A stretch of DNA of 64,000 nucleotides, from positions 186,001 through 250,000 of the forward strand of contig CAVVRP010000012.1 in NCBI GenBank assembly GCA_963750715.1. Direction: 5' to 3'. The notes below the pieces were generated by a model, which was given only the letters and a program-made list of their open reading frames with translations, was not told the origin of the DNA and ran no database searches. Shown piece after piece: positions 10,486 through 19,522 of this stretch. The first letter of the stretch is position 1, and every line of letters starts with the position of its first letter. Both the position numbers and the translations under genes were made by a program. This stretch comes from JAGVSR01 sp963750715 (lineage in GTDB: Bacteria > Pseudomonadota > Alphaproteobacteria > Rhizobiales > Hyphomicrobiaceae).

Positions 10486-12033
10486 TTACGCCCGCTCGGC
10501 GTACATGCGTTGAAGGTCGGAGCGCTTCACTTTGCCGTTGGCGGTGCGGGGCAGGGCCTCGACGGCGACGACCTCGCGGGGGCATTTGTAGGCGGCGAGC
10601 TTCTCCGCCGCGAACGCCTTGATGGCGCCGGCATCGAAGCGGGCCGGATCGCGGGGAACGATGAACGCGCCGATGACGGCAACGTCCGATCGCACTTTCA
10701 CTTCGGTGCAAGCGACCTCGGCGACAGAGGGGTGGAGCGCCAGCGCCGTCTCGACCTCCAGCGGCGACACGCGATAGCCGAGCGCCTTCATCACATCGTT
10801 GGAGCGGCCCTGATGGAAAACATACCCGTCCTCGTCCATCACGGCGATGTCGCCGCCGATAAACCATTCGCCGCGATAGACCTGCTCCTCTTCGTCGGGC
10901 CGCTTCCAGTAGCCCAGCATCAATCCAGGGTCGGAGCGATGGACGGCGAGTAGCCCTTCCTGTCCGGGAGGCAAAGGGTCGGTGCCGCCTTCGACGGTGA
11001 GGATTGCGATGCGCCGTCCCGGCTGCGGCTTACCGGGGGAACCCGGCTTGCGCAACATGCCCGGAGCCGTCGACAGGTAGGTCGAGATTTCGCTCATGCC
11101 GAGCGCTTCATAGAGGCGCGTACCGGTCCGCGCCTTCCAGTCGCTGAACAGGGACTCGGGTGGGGCTTCGCCAGCGATGAGGCCATGACGCAGCTTGCCA
11201 ACCGGGAGTGGACCGGACGGTGCGTACTTCAAGATCTGGCGGAACAGGCTCGGGACGGCGGCAAACAGCGTCGCCCCTGTCTTGACGATCAACGGCAGCC
11301 AGACGTCGGGAGACTTGGCGCCCGTGAAGATGATGCTCGTCGCCCCGTTCGCCCAAGGGTCGATAAGGCCCGTGCCAAGCGTGTAGGTCCAGTTGAATGC
11401 GCCCGCATGCAGCATGCGATCGTCGCGGATGATTCCGTACCACCCCTCGTAGGTCGGTACTCGCCCCTTCGCGACGCGGTGGGCATGCACCACGCCCTTA
11501 GGCGTAGCGGTCGTTCCCGACGTGTAGATGATGTAGGCCGGATCCTCGCCATCGGTGTCCGCATAATTGGCGCGACGAGGGTGGCGCATCATCTCGCGCA
11601 CCCGCGCTTCGCCGAGCACTGCGACGCCCGCCGGAATGTCGCCGCGCGGCAAATGCGTTGCGAGCGCGACGACACGGGCTTCGCTGTCGTTGATGAGGAA
11701 GCTCGCTTCTCCCGCCGTCAGTTGGCTGGATGCCGCGATGGCGACGAGACCAGCGGCAATCGCTCCGAAGTAGAGGATCGGATAGGTGCTCGAATTGTCG
11801 AGGCGGATCAGAACATGATCACCGGGCTTGAAACCGCTGTCGGTCAGGGCGGCGGCAACGCGTAGGACGGCGTCTTCCAGTTCGCTGAAGGACCACGTTT
11901 CCGATGGCTTCGCCGTCTCCGTATCAGAGATGACGATCAGAGCGGGCTTGTCGGGCGTTGCCTGGGCTGCAGCAGCTAGGCAATGGCGCGCCATGTTGAA
12001 CTTGGTGGGACTAGCGTCGGGCGTCGTTATCAT
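10486..12033 (-). CDS. AMP-dependent acyl/aryl-CoA synthetase
   Basis: A 515 aa ANL-superfamily adenylate-forming enzyme that activates a carboxylic acid as an acyl-AMP and then an acyl-CoA. The P-loop motif is YIIYTSGTTATPKGVVH, later YEALGMSE, the hinge region GGDIAVMDEDGYVFHQGRSND, and the C-terminal catalytic Lys in ANGKVKRSDL. It resembles the benzoate-CoA ligase/acyl-CoA synthetase group more than long-chain FadD, but the substrate cannot be read from the sequence. It ends 26 bases from the convergent mfd stop and starts 39 bases downstream of the binding-protein gene, so the two may form an operon. Confidence 0.85.
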   Translation of the reverse strand: MITTPDASPTKFNMARHCLAAAAQATPDKPALIVISDTETAKPSETWSFSELEDAVLRVAAALTDSGFKPGDHVLIRLDNSSTYPILYFGAIAAGLVAIAASSQLTAGEASFLINDSEARVVALATHLPRGDIPAGVAVLGEARVREMMRHPRRANYADTDGEDPAYIIYTSGTTATPKGVVHAHRVAKGRVPTYEGWYGIIRDDRMLHAGAFNWTYTLGTGLIDPWANGATSIIFTGAKSPDVWLPLIVKTGATLFAAVPSLFRQILKYAPSGPLPVGKLRHGLIAGEAPPESLFSDWKARTGTRLYEALGMSEISTYLSTAPGMLRKPGSPGKPQPGRRIAILTVEGGTDPLPPGQEGLLAVHRSDPGLMLGYWKRPDEEEQVYRGEWFIGGDIAVMDEDGYVFHQGRSNDVMKALGYRVSPLEVETALALHPSVAEVACTEVKVRSDVAVIGAFIVPRDPARFDAGAIKAFAAEKLAAYKCPREVVAVEALPRTANGKVKRSDLQRMYAERA

Positions 12034-12072
12034 TGGCGGGCTTTATGTGGCGCGCGATTGCGGAGAGTTACG

Positions 12073-13875
12073 CTATTTCTCGCCTTCGATCCACCACGTA
12101 TCGAGATTGTATCCCCACAGGGGAATAGAGGCGGGGTGCTTGAGCTGGCGCCAGTGCGCCACCCATTGTCTCGGTCCATAGAAGAGTGGGATTACATAGT
12201 CGCCCGACAGCAGTACGCGGTCGAAGGCGCGGACGGCGGCAAGGAATTCGTCGGGCGTCGCGGCCTTCAGCATTTCGCGGATCATCGCGTCAGCCGCGGA
12301 GTTCTCGACGCCGCAATAGTTGAACGAACCGGGCTGTTTCGCGACCTGCGACGACCAGCGGAACAACTGCTCGTTGCCCGGCGAGAGCGACGACTGCCAC
12401 GTCGTCTGGATCATGTCGTAGTCGAAGTCCTTGATGCGCGACTGGTACTGCGCGCTGTCGACGATCCGCACGCTCGCCTTGATGCCGAGCCGCGACAGAT
12501 CGTTCGCAAACCCTGATAGCAGCCGCTCTTGCGCGGCCGAGCCCGCCAGGATCTCGAACCGCAACGGCGCATTCGTCGCCTGGTTCATGAGCACCCCGTC
12601 GACCACCGCATATCCGGCTTCACCCAGAAGGCGTAGCGCCTCGCGGGCATTTTCCCGATTGTGGCCGGAGCCGTCGGTGATGGGAAAACGATACGTACCG
12701 TCGAGAATGTCGGGGCGCACGGCTGCCTTGAATGGGGCCAGCAGCTGCCGCTCGCGCTCGGTTGCCGGGTTGCCCGCCGACGACAGCACTGATCGCTCGA
12801 AGTAGCTTTGCGTTCGCTTGTAGAGCCCGTGGTAGAGGTTCTTGTTGGCCCATTCGAAGTTGAATAGGCGGATAAGAGCCTGACGCACACGCTGGTCCTT
12901 GAAGACGGGGCGCCTCACGTTGAACGCCAGGGCCGACATGGCGGCGGGAAGTCCGGTGTCGAATTCCGCCTTGATGATGCGCCCTTGGGTAACCGCGGGA
13001 ATAGCATAGCCTTCTGCCCATCGCTGCGGATCATCCTCGTTGCGCAGATCGAGCGTACCGGTCTTGAAGGCCTCGAACTGCACGGACGCCTCGCGGAAGT
13101 ATTCGTAGCGGATCTCATCGAAGTTGAAACGGCCGCGCGCCACGGGCAGGTCGCGACCCCAATAGTCGGGATTACGGCGATAGGTGATGGCGCGGCCGGG
13201 ATCGACGCTGACGATCACATACGGTCCCGAACCGACAGGCGGGCTCAACGTCGTTTTCTCGAACTCATCCGGAGTGATCTTGTGTCTGGGCAGGACCGGC
13301 ATCAGCCCCATGATGAGCGGCATTTCCCGATCGCCCGCCGTATCGAATACGAAGCGGACCTCATGATCGGAGATCCGTTCCGAGCGGATGATCTTCTTGT
13401 AGTAGGTGCGGTGATTGGGCCGGCCCTTGTCGCGCAGCATTTCCATCGAGAAGATCACGTCGTCGGCGGTGATGGGCTTACCGTCTGAGAAACGCGCGGC
13501 CGGGTTGAGACGGAAAGCGACGGAGCTGCGGTCGTCTGGCACTTCGATGGTCTCGGCGATGAGGCCATAGAGCGTGAACGGTTCATCGAGGCCGCGGCTC
13601 ATGAGGGTTTCAATAACCCACTCGCGCACGCCCGCGGCGGGTTCCCCCTTCACGATCAACGGATTGAGGCTGTCGAACGAGCCATCGATGCCCAGCACGA
13701 TCCGGCCGCCCTTCGGCGCCGCCGGCTCGGCGTACGGAAAATGTTCGAACCCCGGCGACAGCCGGGGGTCTCCGTGCATAGCGATCGCGTGCGCGCCCTT
13801 TGCCGCAGCGACCCCGGGCGTGAACGCGACGGCAAGCACGCACATGAGTTTGAAAAGGCGGGCGATGGCAGGCAT
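12073..13875 (-). CDS. Extracellular solute-binding protein, family 5 (YejA-like)
   Basis: A 600 aa periplasmic binding protein of the oligopeptide/microcin C type. It begins with a signal peptide (MPAIARLFKLMCVLAVAFTP...AAA) and has the SBP_bac_5 features: PKGGRIVLGIDGSFDSLNP near the mature N-terminus, then FRLNPAARFSDGKPITADDV. Length and the HAIAMHGDP start resemble YejA, the peptide-binding subunit of the YejABEF ABC importer. No permease or ATPase gene is adjacent, so it would have to work with a transporter encoded elsewhere. Transcribed toward the acyl-CoA synthetase gene. Confidence 0.88.
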   Translation of the reverse strand: MPAIARLFKLMCVLAVAFTPGVAAAKGAHAIAMHGDPRLSPGFEHFPYAEPAAPKGGRIVLGIDGSFDSLNPLIVKGEPAAGVREWVIETLMSRGLDEPFTLYGLIAETIEVPDDRSSVAFRLNPAARFSDGKPITADDVIFSMEMLRDKGRPNHRTYYKKIIRSERISDHEVRFVFDTAGDREMPLIMGLMPVLPRHKITPDEFEKTTLSPPVGSGPYVIVSVDPGRAITYRRNPDYWGRDLPVARGRFNFDEIRYEYFREASVQFEAFKTGTLDLRNEDDPQRWAEGYAIPAVTQGRIIKAEFDTGLPAAMSALAFNVRRPVFKDQRVRQALIRLFNFEWANKNLYHGLYKRTQSYFERSVLSSAGNPATERERQLLAPFKAAVRPDILDGTYRFPITDGSGHNRENAREALRLLGEAGYAVVDGVLMNQATNAPLRFEILAGSAAQERLLSGFANDLSRLGIKASVRIVDSAQYQSRIKDFDYDMIQTTWQSSLSPGNEQLFRWSSQVAKQPGSFNYCGVENSAADAMIREMLKAATPDEFLAAVRAFDRVLLSGDYVIPLFYGPRQWVAHWRQLKHPASIPLWGYNLDTWWIEGEK

Positions 13876-14188
13876 CTCGGGTCTCTGAGGGCCACAATTA
13901 CTTATACTTACAGGTGAGGACGTTACGACGCGAGCTTGTCAGCGGTGTGGCCCAAGCCAATTCGGAGTGGCGCGTTTGCCACGACGCAACCGCTTCCTAC
14001 ACACCGCAGACTTTGGCTTTTCGGGTGGCCACGGGATTGCCGCAATCCGAGCCTTACTGCGGCTCCGGGTTGGCGCGAAACGGGCGCCAGTGCTTGCGCG
14101 CGTCTCCTCACTGTCTCATTGGAGCCTGATGCGCGCCCCGAGGGGCGGAGCTGGCGCGGCCAGTTCACAAAGAAAGGTCGAATTTGTC
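13876..14188. other. Divergent intergenic region upstream of the binding-protein and IalB genes
   Basis: About 313 bases between divergent genes. It must hold both promoters. Several reading frames stay open but none has a recognisable protein or a good ribosome-binding site, and I see no RNA gene. An AAAGG-type ribosome-binding site precedes the ATG at 14189. Confidence 0.5.
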
Positions 14189-15092
14189 ATGTCATACGAA
14201 GGCTTGATCGGTAAGGGCGTTGCCAAGAGTGCGCTGGGGTCGCGTGTTCTCGCAATGGGTCTGGCTCTGATGGTTGCTGCTGGCGCCACGAGTGCACTGG
14301 CCCAGACTGCGCCTCCCGCAGCGCCGGCTCAGAAGGCTCCCGCCGCCGCCGCTCCTGCGGCCAAGGAGGCGCCGAAGCAGGCAGCCGCCCCGGCTACCGG
14401 TGGCGAAAAGAGGAATGCCTGGGTCAAGCTGTGCGAGAAGGCGCCTATCGTGAAGAAGGGCGAGGACGGCAAGGAAATCAAGGAAGAGAAGAACATCTGC
14501 CTGACGCACCACGAGCGACTTGATGGCAATACCGGCATGGTGCTCGTTTCCGCCGCCATCCGCGAAGTCGAAGGCGCGCCCAACAGACAGTTGATGATGA
14601 TGGTGCCGTTCGGAATGGCCCTGCCGCCGGGCATCAAGCTCTACGTCCATGACAAGGCGACATGGGAAAAGGCTTCCAAGAATGAAACCATCGACTATAA
14701 GGCTCTGAAGTCGACGGACCTCAAGTATTCTAGTCTGTATTCCGGCCGGCTGCACCGCCGAAATCGATGCGACGCCTGAGATCGTCGAGCAGATGAAAAC
14801 CGGCGGCGGGCTGGTCGCCATCATCTTTAATGCCGGCGGCCAGCCGATCGCCCTGCCGGTGCCCCTCGATGGTTTCGGCGAGGCTCTCGCCGGCAAGCCA
14901 ATCGACAACGCGGTTTATAAGGAAAAGCGCGGTCAGCTGATGGCGCAGATCCGTGAACGCCAGAAGGCTGCAATCGAGAAGTACAAGTCCGAGAAGGCCA
15001 ACCAGGCCGATGCTCTGAAGCAACTCCCGACTGATGCTCCGGGTGCACCGCCGACGACGACGGGTTCGACTCCTAAGGCCAACAAGAAGTAA
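14189..15092 (+). CDS. Invasion-associated locus B (IalB) family exported protein (frameshifted)
   Basis: Periplasmic IalB-family protein, a family named for a Bartonella invasion locus but common in free-living Rhizobiales. ATG 14189 gives a signal peptide (VLAMGLALMVAAGATSALAQ), an Ala/Pro-rich linker, then the IalB domain (WVKLCEKAP, ICLTHHERLD, MMMVPFGMALPPGIKLYV). Frame 1 fails after LKSTDLKYS. Removing one A at about 14732 restores SVCIPAGCTAEIDATPEIVEQMK and continues in the next frame through IALPVPLDGFGEAL to the stop at 15092. The restored Cys residues belong to the conserved IalB disulfide pattern. The repaired length is about 300 aa. A strong terminator follows. Confidence 0.85.
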
Positions 15093-15130
15093 CTCGGGTT
15101 CGTATTCAGTCCAACGTTCCGAAACATTCA

Positions 15131-15165
15131 ACGGCCGCCAGGTACCCTGGCGGCCGTACGTTTTT
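15131..15165 (+). terminator. Rho-independent terminator after the IalB gene
   Basis: A perfect 12-bp stem (ACGGCCGCCAGG at 15131-15142 pairing with 15146-15157) with a 3-nt loop, followed shortly by a run of five T. It lies 39 bases after the IalB-family stop codon and ends that transcription unit. Confidence 0.9.
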
Positions 15166-15231
15166 GGTCCTTACGTCGACTTGGCGGCGCTCTCGCCGAG
15201 GCCTCAGACTTTGGGGTTGCGCTGGACGTTG

Positions 15232-15657
15232 CTAATTGGGCTGCTGCAGGACAACGGGCTGGTAGCGGCCGTCATCGTCCTCGATGAAGTAATCGGACAG
15301 CTGCGGATGACGCATCGGCCGACCGCTTTCGTCGGGCAACAGGTTCTGCTCGGAAACGTATGCGATGTACTCCGTTTCGTCGTTCTCGGCGAGCAGGTGG
15401 TAGAACGGCTGGTCCTTGCGTGGCCGCACCTCCTCGGGAATGGCGAGCCACCAGTCCTCCGTGTTGGCGAAGACGGGATCGATATCGAAGATGATGCCGC
15501 GGAAGGAGTAGAGGCGGTGGCGCACAATCTGGCCCACCCCGAACTTTGCTTTTCGGACTGAGGCAAACCTCTGCGTTTTTGCGGACTTCCTGGCCATCCC
15601 CTTAATACGGGGCTTGCGCTTCCGGGCTGTCAAGATGGCCTTCGATTTATCCTTCAT
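15232..15657 (-). CDS. hspQ: Heat shock protein HspQ (YccV-like)
   Basis: Small heat-shock factor; the E. coli homologue binds hemimethylated DNA and acts as a specificity enhancer of Lon protease. The conserved domain is at the C-terminal end: KFGVGQIVRHRLYSFRGIIF, DPVFANTEDWW, QPFYHLLAENDETEYIAYVS and EQNLLPDES. ATG 15657 has a GAGGAC ribosome-binding site and gives 141 aa, with a basic N-terminal extension (about 35 residues, many Lys/Arg) not usual in short HspQ proteins. A start at 15531 (MARKSAKT) would give a more typical length. It lies 19 bases after the malyl-CoA lyase stop and is probably cotranscribed with it. Confidence 0.9.
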   Translation of the reverse strand: MKDKSKAILTARKRKPRIKGMARKSAKTQRFASVRKAKFGVGQIVRHRLYSFRGIIFDIDPVFANTEDWWLAIPEEVRPRKDQPFYHLLAENDETEYIAYVSEQNLLPDESGRPMRHPQLSDYFIEDDDGRYQPVVLQQPN

Positions 15658-15676
15658 CACCCGTGTCCTCGTCCGA

Positions 15677-16732
15677 TCACAGGCCGTATACGGCGGCCAG
15701 ATCGGGGTCCTTGCTCGCAACTAGTTTCGCCAGATCGACGATGACGCGCGCCTGCTTCCAGGTGGCGTCGTCCTGCATCTTGCCGTCGATCATGACCGCG
15801 CCCGTGCCGTCGGGCATGGCCTCGAGAATGCGCTTGGCGAAAGTGACTTCCTTGGGATCGGGTGAGAACACCCTCTTGGCTATGGCGATCTGGGACGGGT
15901 GCAGCGACCACGCGCCGAGGCAGCCCTGCAGGAAGGCGTTGCGGAACTGTGCTTCACAGGCGGCATTATCGGCAAAGTCTCCGAACGGGCCGTAGAATGG
16001 CTTCAGGCCATAGGCGAGGCAGGCGTCGACCATCCTGCCGACGGTGTAGTGCCATAAATCCTGCTGGTAAAAGGCTCGAGGTGCGTTCTCGTCCTTGCCC
16101 GTATCCGCCAGAACGCCGTAGTCGGGATGGCCGCCGCCGACGCGGGTGGTCTTCATGCCGCGCGACGCTGCCAAATCAGCCGGCCCGAGGCTCATGCCAT
16201 GCATGCGCGGGGATGCCGCGGCGATCGCCTCGACGTTCTTGACGCCTTCGGCTGTCTCCAGGATAGCATGAATGAGGATGGGCCTCGTGACGTGGTAGCG
16301 GGCTTCGAGCTGAGCCAGTAGCTGGTCGAGGTAGTGGATATCCCAGGGGCCCTCGACCTTTGGCAGCATCATCACCTCGACCTTGTTTCCCGCCTCCCTG
16401 ACGATTTCAGTGACGTCGTCGAGCATCCACGGCGAGTTGAGGCAGTTGATGCGCGTCCACAGTCCCGTGTGCCCGAAATCGAACTCTCGGGCCATGGATA
16501 AGAGGCCCTTGCGCGCCTGCTCCTTTTCGCCGACGGCGATGGCGTCCTCGAGATTGCCGAGGACCACGTCAACCTGGGAAATGGTTTCCTTGAGCTTGGC
16601 GCGAATCTTTTCATTGTGCGGCGGAATGAAATGCACCATGCGCTCGAGCTTCACAGGCAATGCACGATACGGGTCGGGGGCACCGATGGCGAGCGGCTGG
16701 AAGTGTTTGGCAGGCGTGCGCACAACGCTCAT
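15677..16732 (-). CDS. mcl: L-malyl-CoA/beta-methylmalyl-CoA lyase, Chloroflexus type
   Basis: HpcH/HpaI-family CoA-ester lyase cleaving malyl-CoA to acetyl-CoA and glyoxylate, and in characterised relatives also beta-methylmalyl-CoA and citramalyl-CoA. The 351 aa protein matches from memory the long type known from the Chloroflexus 3-hydroxypropionate bicycle (AIGAPDPYRALPVKLERMVHF, GNLEDAIAVGEKEQAR, NSPWMLDD, MLPKVEGPWDIHYLDQ, SLGPADLAASRGMKTTRVGGG, FYGPFGDFADNAACEAQFRNAF). The roughly 320 aa MclA of the serine cycle starts differently. A role in glyoxylate, ethylmalonyl-CoA or C1 metabolism is inferred. Followed closely by hspQ. Confidence 0.88.
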   Translation of the reverse strand: MSVVRTPAKHFQPLAIGAPDPYRALPVKLERMVHFIPPHNEKIRAKLKETISQVDVVLGNLEDAIAVGEKEQARKGLLSMAREFDFGHTGLWTRINCLNSPWMLDDVTEIVREAGNKVEVMMLPKVEGPWDIHYLDQLLAQLEARYHVTRPILIHAILETAEGVKNVEAIAAASPRMHGMSLGPADLAASRGMKTTRVGGGHPDYGVLADTGKDENAPRAFYQQDLWHYTVGRMVDACLAYGLKPFYGPFGDFADNAACEAQFRNAFLQGCLGAWSLHPSQIAIAKRVFSPDPKEVTFAKRILEAMPDGTGAVMIDGKMQDDATWKQARVIVDLAKLVASKDPDLAAVYGL

Positions 16733-16912
16733 CAGGCTTAGTCCTCAGGGGCTTTTTTTGGGGGAGTTAGATCATGCGTACTCTATGACTAATCGGATGA
16801 GTGTCAATGCGGCCTCGGGACTGGCTCCGCTGCCATCGTGGATGGCCAATATGTTGATCCCGAAAGCGTCCGACGGCGTATAAATCGTGCATTAATCAAG
16901 AGCGATCGTGTC

Positions 16913-17251
16913 ATGTCCGACAACGCGACATCAGGCAAAATCGGAACGGTCAAACCCGCAGTCTTTTTCGATGGGTCATGCCCGGTCTGTCGTCACGAGA
17001 TCGGCGTCAATCGCGGCGACAGAGGAGCGGCCCTTGCGCGCTTTCACGTCAGACGCTGCGACGGCACGGTATTGAGCGGGGTTGCAGCGTTCGCTGAAGT
17101 ATGGGCACACACGCCGGGCTTTCCCTGGCTAGGGCGTCTCGTCCGACCGACGCCGATACAAGCCGTACTCGAACGGGCATATCGGCTTTTTCTTCGCTTC
17201 CGGCCGGCCGTGCAACGGTCGGCTGCGCGGCTTTTAGGTGAGCGGACCTAG
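16913..17251 (+). CDS. DCC-family thiol-disulfide oxidoreductase-like protein (DUF393)
   Basis: A 112 aa protein with the family signature near its N-terminus (VFFDGSCPVCRHEI, a D-x-x-C-x-x-C arrangement) and C-terminal GFPWLGRLVRPTPIQAVLERAYRLFLRFRP. Between them the usual segment of about 25-30 residues (after CRHEIG up to the AALARFHVR part) appears to be missing, leaving NRGDRGAALARFHVRR. This looks like an in-frame internal deletion and may affect the fold. ATG 16913 is preferred over the in-frame codon at 16838. The stop overlaps the convergent lipid A acyltransferase stop within a shared CTAG. Confidence 0.7.
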   Translation: MSDNATSGKIGTVKPAVFFDGSCPVCRHEIGVNRGDRGAALARFHVRRCDGTVLSGVAAFAEVWAHTPGFPWLGRLVRPTPIQAVLERAYRLFLRFRPAVQRSAARLLGERT

Positions 17252-18165
17252 CTCCAGCGCCGGTTCGACCACATCCACTGTTCGGGCGCCTCGCGAACCC
17301 AGGCTTCGAACTGCTGCTGCATCTCTGTCATGACCGTTCGGACGTCTTCTGACTGGTTGACCGTGCGGGGTACCCGCAACTCGCGGATTTCGACCACAAA
17401 GCGGCTATCGGTTCCAGTCCGCCGGCACCGCGACAACCACATGCGAGAGCCGACGCGGCGCGCGATCATGGCGGCGATTGCCTGTGTGCGCGCTTCCTTT
17501 CCGAAGAACGGAACGGGGATGCCGGTACGGTCGTAGAGATCGCAGACGAGACCGAGACGGCCACCGCGTCGCACGAAGTCCGTGAGGATACGGGCCGTCT
17601 TCTGATTGTTACCGTGATCGCCCTCGACCTTGCCGCGTCCGAACAGGCCGCCGGGGTAGAGGTCGCGGCGCTGGTCGCGCAGGTATTTGTCGACATACGG
17701 GTTGTTAACGCTGCGATAGACAGCCGCCGGATTCGCATCGGCCACGACGAAGGGCCAGATCGACAGCTCCCAGTTGCCCATGTGAAGCGACACGCCAACC
17801 GCCGGGCCGAGCTTGTCCTTGTAGCGGGCGAAAATATGGTTCGGCACGATCGTGATGCGGCGACGGTCGGCGATGAGTCGGTCGATCTGCATCGTCTCGG
17901 CCATGACGCGGCCGAGATTTTCCCAGTGCGCCATGCAGATGGCGTGTCGCTCAGCCTCGCTCTTTTCCGGGAAAGCGATCCGCAGATTGTCGAGCGCGCG
18001 TGCGTGGCGCTTGGGATTTATGATCGGGGCAAGCAGACGCCACGACATGGCTGAGAAGCCGGTCGCAAGCTTCAGGGGCATCAGCCGAACAAAGCCGACG
18101 ATGAACCGCAGCAACGCATACTCGAGCCGGAACTGTATGTCTCTCAGTCGATCGGACACGGTCAT
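17248..18165 (-). CDS. Lipid A biosynthesis lauroyl/myristoyl acyltransferase (LpxL/HtrB family)
   Basis: Inner-membrane enzyme adding a secondary acyl chain to the lipid A precursor. The 305 aa protein has an N-terminal hydrophobic segment (ALLRFIVGFVRLMPLKLATGF) and the acyltransferase HX4E motif HMGNWE at His128-Glu133. Later come NNPYVDKYL and YDRTGIPVPFFGKEA, and the C-terminal PEQWMWSNRRW, all typical of LpxL/HtrB. ATG 18165 starts 65 bases downstream of the monooxygenase stop on the same strand. The specific chain added is not known. Confidence 0.9.
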   Translation of the reverse strand: MTVSDRLRDIQFRLEYALLRFIVGFVRLMPLKLATGFSAMSWRLLAPIINPKRHARALDNLRIAFPEKSEAERHAICMAHWENLGRVMAETMQIDRLIADRRRITIVPNHIFARYKDKLGPAVGVSLHMGNWELSIWPFVVADANPAAVYRSVNNPYVDKYLRDQRRDLYPGGLFGRGKVEGDHGNNQKTARILTDFVRRGGRLGLVCDLYDRTGIPVPFFGKEARTQAIAAMIARRVGSRMWLSRCRRTGTDSRFVVEIRELRVPRTVNQSEDVRTVMTEMQQQFEAWVREAPEQWMWSNRRWS

Positions 18166-18229
18166 GGGGCTGAAACGGAGTCCTTTGGGAAAGTCGCTTG
18201 CATGGCTGTGCCAATGTGCGGCGGAACGG

Positions 18230-19522
18230 TCAAGTCGACATGGAGGTTGACGGGTGCGCTGTCCCCTGGGCCCGCCGACGGAGATGGTCCTGTCCCGCGG
18301 GCCGCATGAGGTCAGGCAGTGCGAAGGACGGCTGCAGCCCCTCTCGTACAACCAGACGGCGGAGCGGAGCGATGGCGCCCAGCGCGAACAGGCCGGCCCC
18401 GCGCGCGATGTGGACCGGCAGCGCGTCCGAGAGGAGCGAACGGTTGAGGACATCGATGCCCCAGATGCGCGACGTGACGTCGGCGGTCCGGCCGCTGGCA
18501 TAGCGGGTGAGCGGGTCGGTGCCGCCGATGTCGCCACCGGATGCGAGTGAATTGGCAACACAGTCGGCGAGCACCGCAGCATCGCGTAACCCGAGGTTCA
18601 GGCCCTGTGCGCCAATCGGCGGGATGACGTGCGCGGATTCACCTACCAGCGCCACCCGGGCTTGCCCGAATGTCTCGGCGGTCATTCCGGATAATGGAAA
18701 CACCATGCGCGGCCTCAATTCGCCTATCTGACCCAGCAGTCCACCGAGGCGTGTGGCGAGTTCTTTGCGGAAGGCGCCGTCATCGAGACTGCTGAGCCGT
18801 TTTGCTTCCGCCGGTTCTTCCACCCATACGAGGCTCGACTGGTTGCCGGGCATGGGGACCGTGGTGCACGGGCCGGCGCGGCGGTGGAACTCCGTCGAGA
18901 TGGCGCCATGTGGCCGCGAATGCAGGAACGATGTCGCGATCGCGCTCTGGGGATAGCTCCAACTGCGCGTCGTGATCCCGGCTCCCGCCCGGCAAACAGA
19001 GCTGCGGCCATCGGCGGCAACGACCAGCCGAGCACCGAGTGTGCGCCCATCGCTCGTTTTGATGAACGCCGCCGAAGTGCCCCGCGACAGTCGCGTCACC
19101 GCGCCAGTATCGATGATCGAGATGCGAGGCGAAGCTCGGGCCTTGTCCAGGATAATGTCGGTCAAGGCGGCATTGGGCACGTTGTAGCCGAATGCCTCCT
19201 CACCGACCTCGGCCGCCGTAAACAAGACTTGCGGCGCCTTCAGTATCGAACCCGTGTCGTCGATGATGCGGATGGCGGCAAGCCGTCCGCTGATCGGCTT
19301 CAACGCGTCCCATACTCCGAGGTTCTGGAGAAGACGGATGGAGCCGGGAAACAGCGCAGCAGTCCGGTTATCGCTCGTGCCTTGCGGGGTCCGGTGGGGA
19401 GGCGCCACGACCGCGATGGAGAGGCCGAGGTCAGCCAGACCAAGCGCAGTGACCAGTCCGGCCGGGCCGGCGCCTGCAACAACGACATCGAACTCGCTGG
19501 AAATGGGGATATCTGGCTGCAT
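18230..19522 (-). CDS. FAD-dependent monooxygenase, UbiH/UbiF/COQ6 family
   Basis: Probable ubiquinone-ring hydroxylase (430 aa). N-terminal dinucleotide-binding motif VVVAGAGPAGLVTALGLADL, central LVVAADGRSSV, and the second FAD-binding motif RVALVGESAHVIPPIGAQGL followed by NLGLRDAAVLAD, where the usual GDAAH reads GESAH. The ring position cannot be assigned; alphaproteobacteria use UbiH, UbiF or UbiL-type paralogues for different positions. It is upstream of, and probably cotranscribed with, the lipid A acyltransferase gene. Confidence 0.85.
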   Translation of the reverse strand: MQPDIPISSEFDVVVAGAGPAGLVTALGLADLGLSIAVVAPPHRTPQGTSDNRTAALFPGSIRLLQNLGVWDALKPISGRLAAIRIIDDTGSILKAPQVLFTAAEVGEEAFGYNVPNAALTDIILDKARASPRISIIDTGAVTRLSRGTSAAFIKTSDGRTLGARLVVAADGRSSVCRAGAGITTRSWSYPQSAIATSFLHSRPHGAISTEFHRRAGPCTTVPMPGNQSSLVWVEEPAEAKRLSSLDDGAFRKELATRLGGLLGQIGELRPRMVFPLSGMTAETFGQARVALVGESAHVIPPIGAQGLNLGLRDAAVLADCVANSLASGGDIGGTDPLTRYASGRTADVTSRIWGIDVLNRSLLSDALPVHIARGAGLFALGAIAPLRRLVVREGLQPSFALPDLMRPAGQDHLRRRAQGTAHPSTSMST

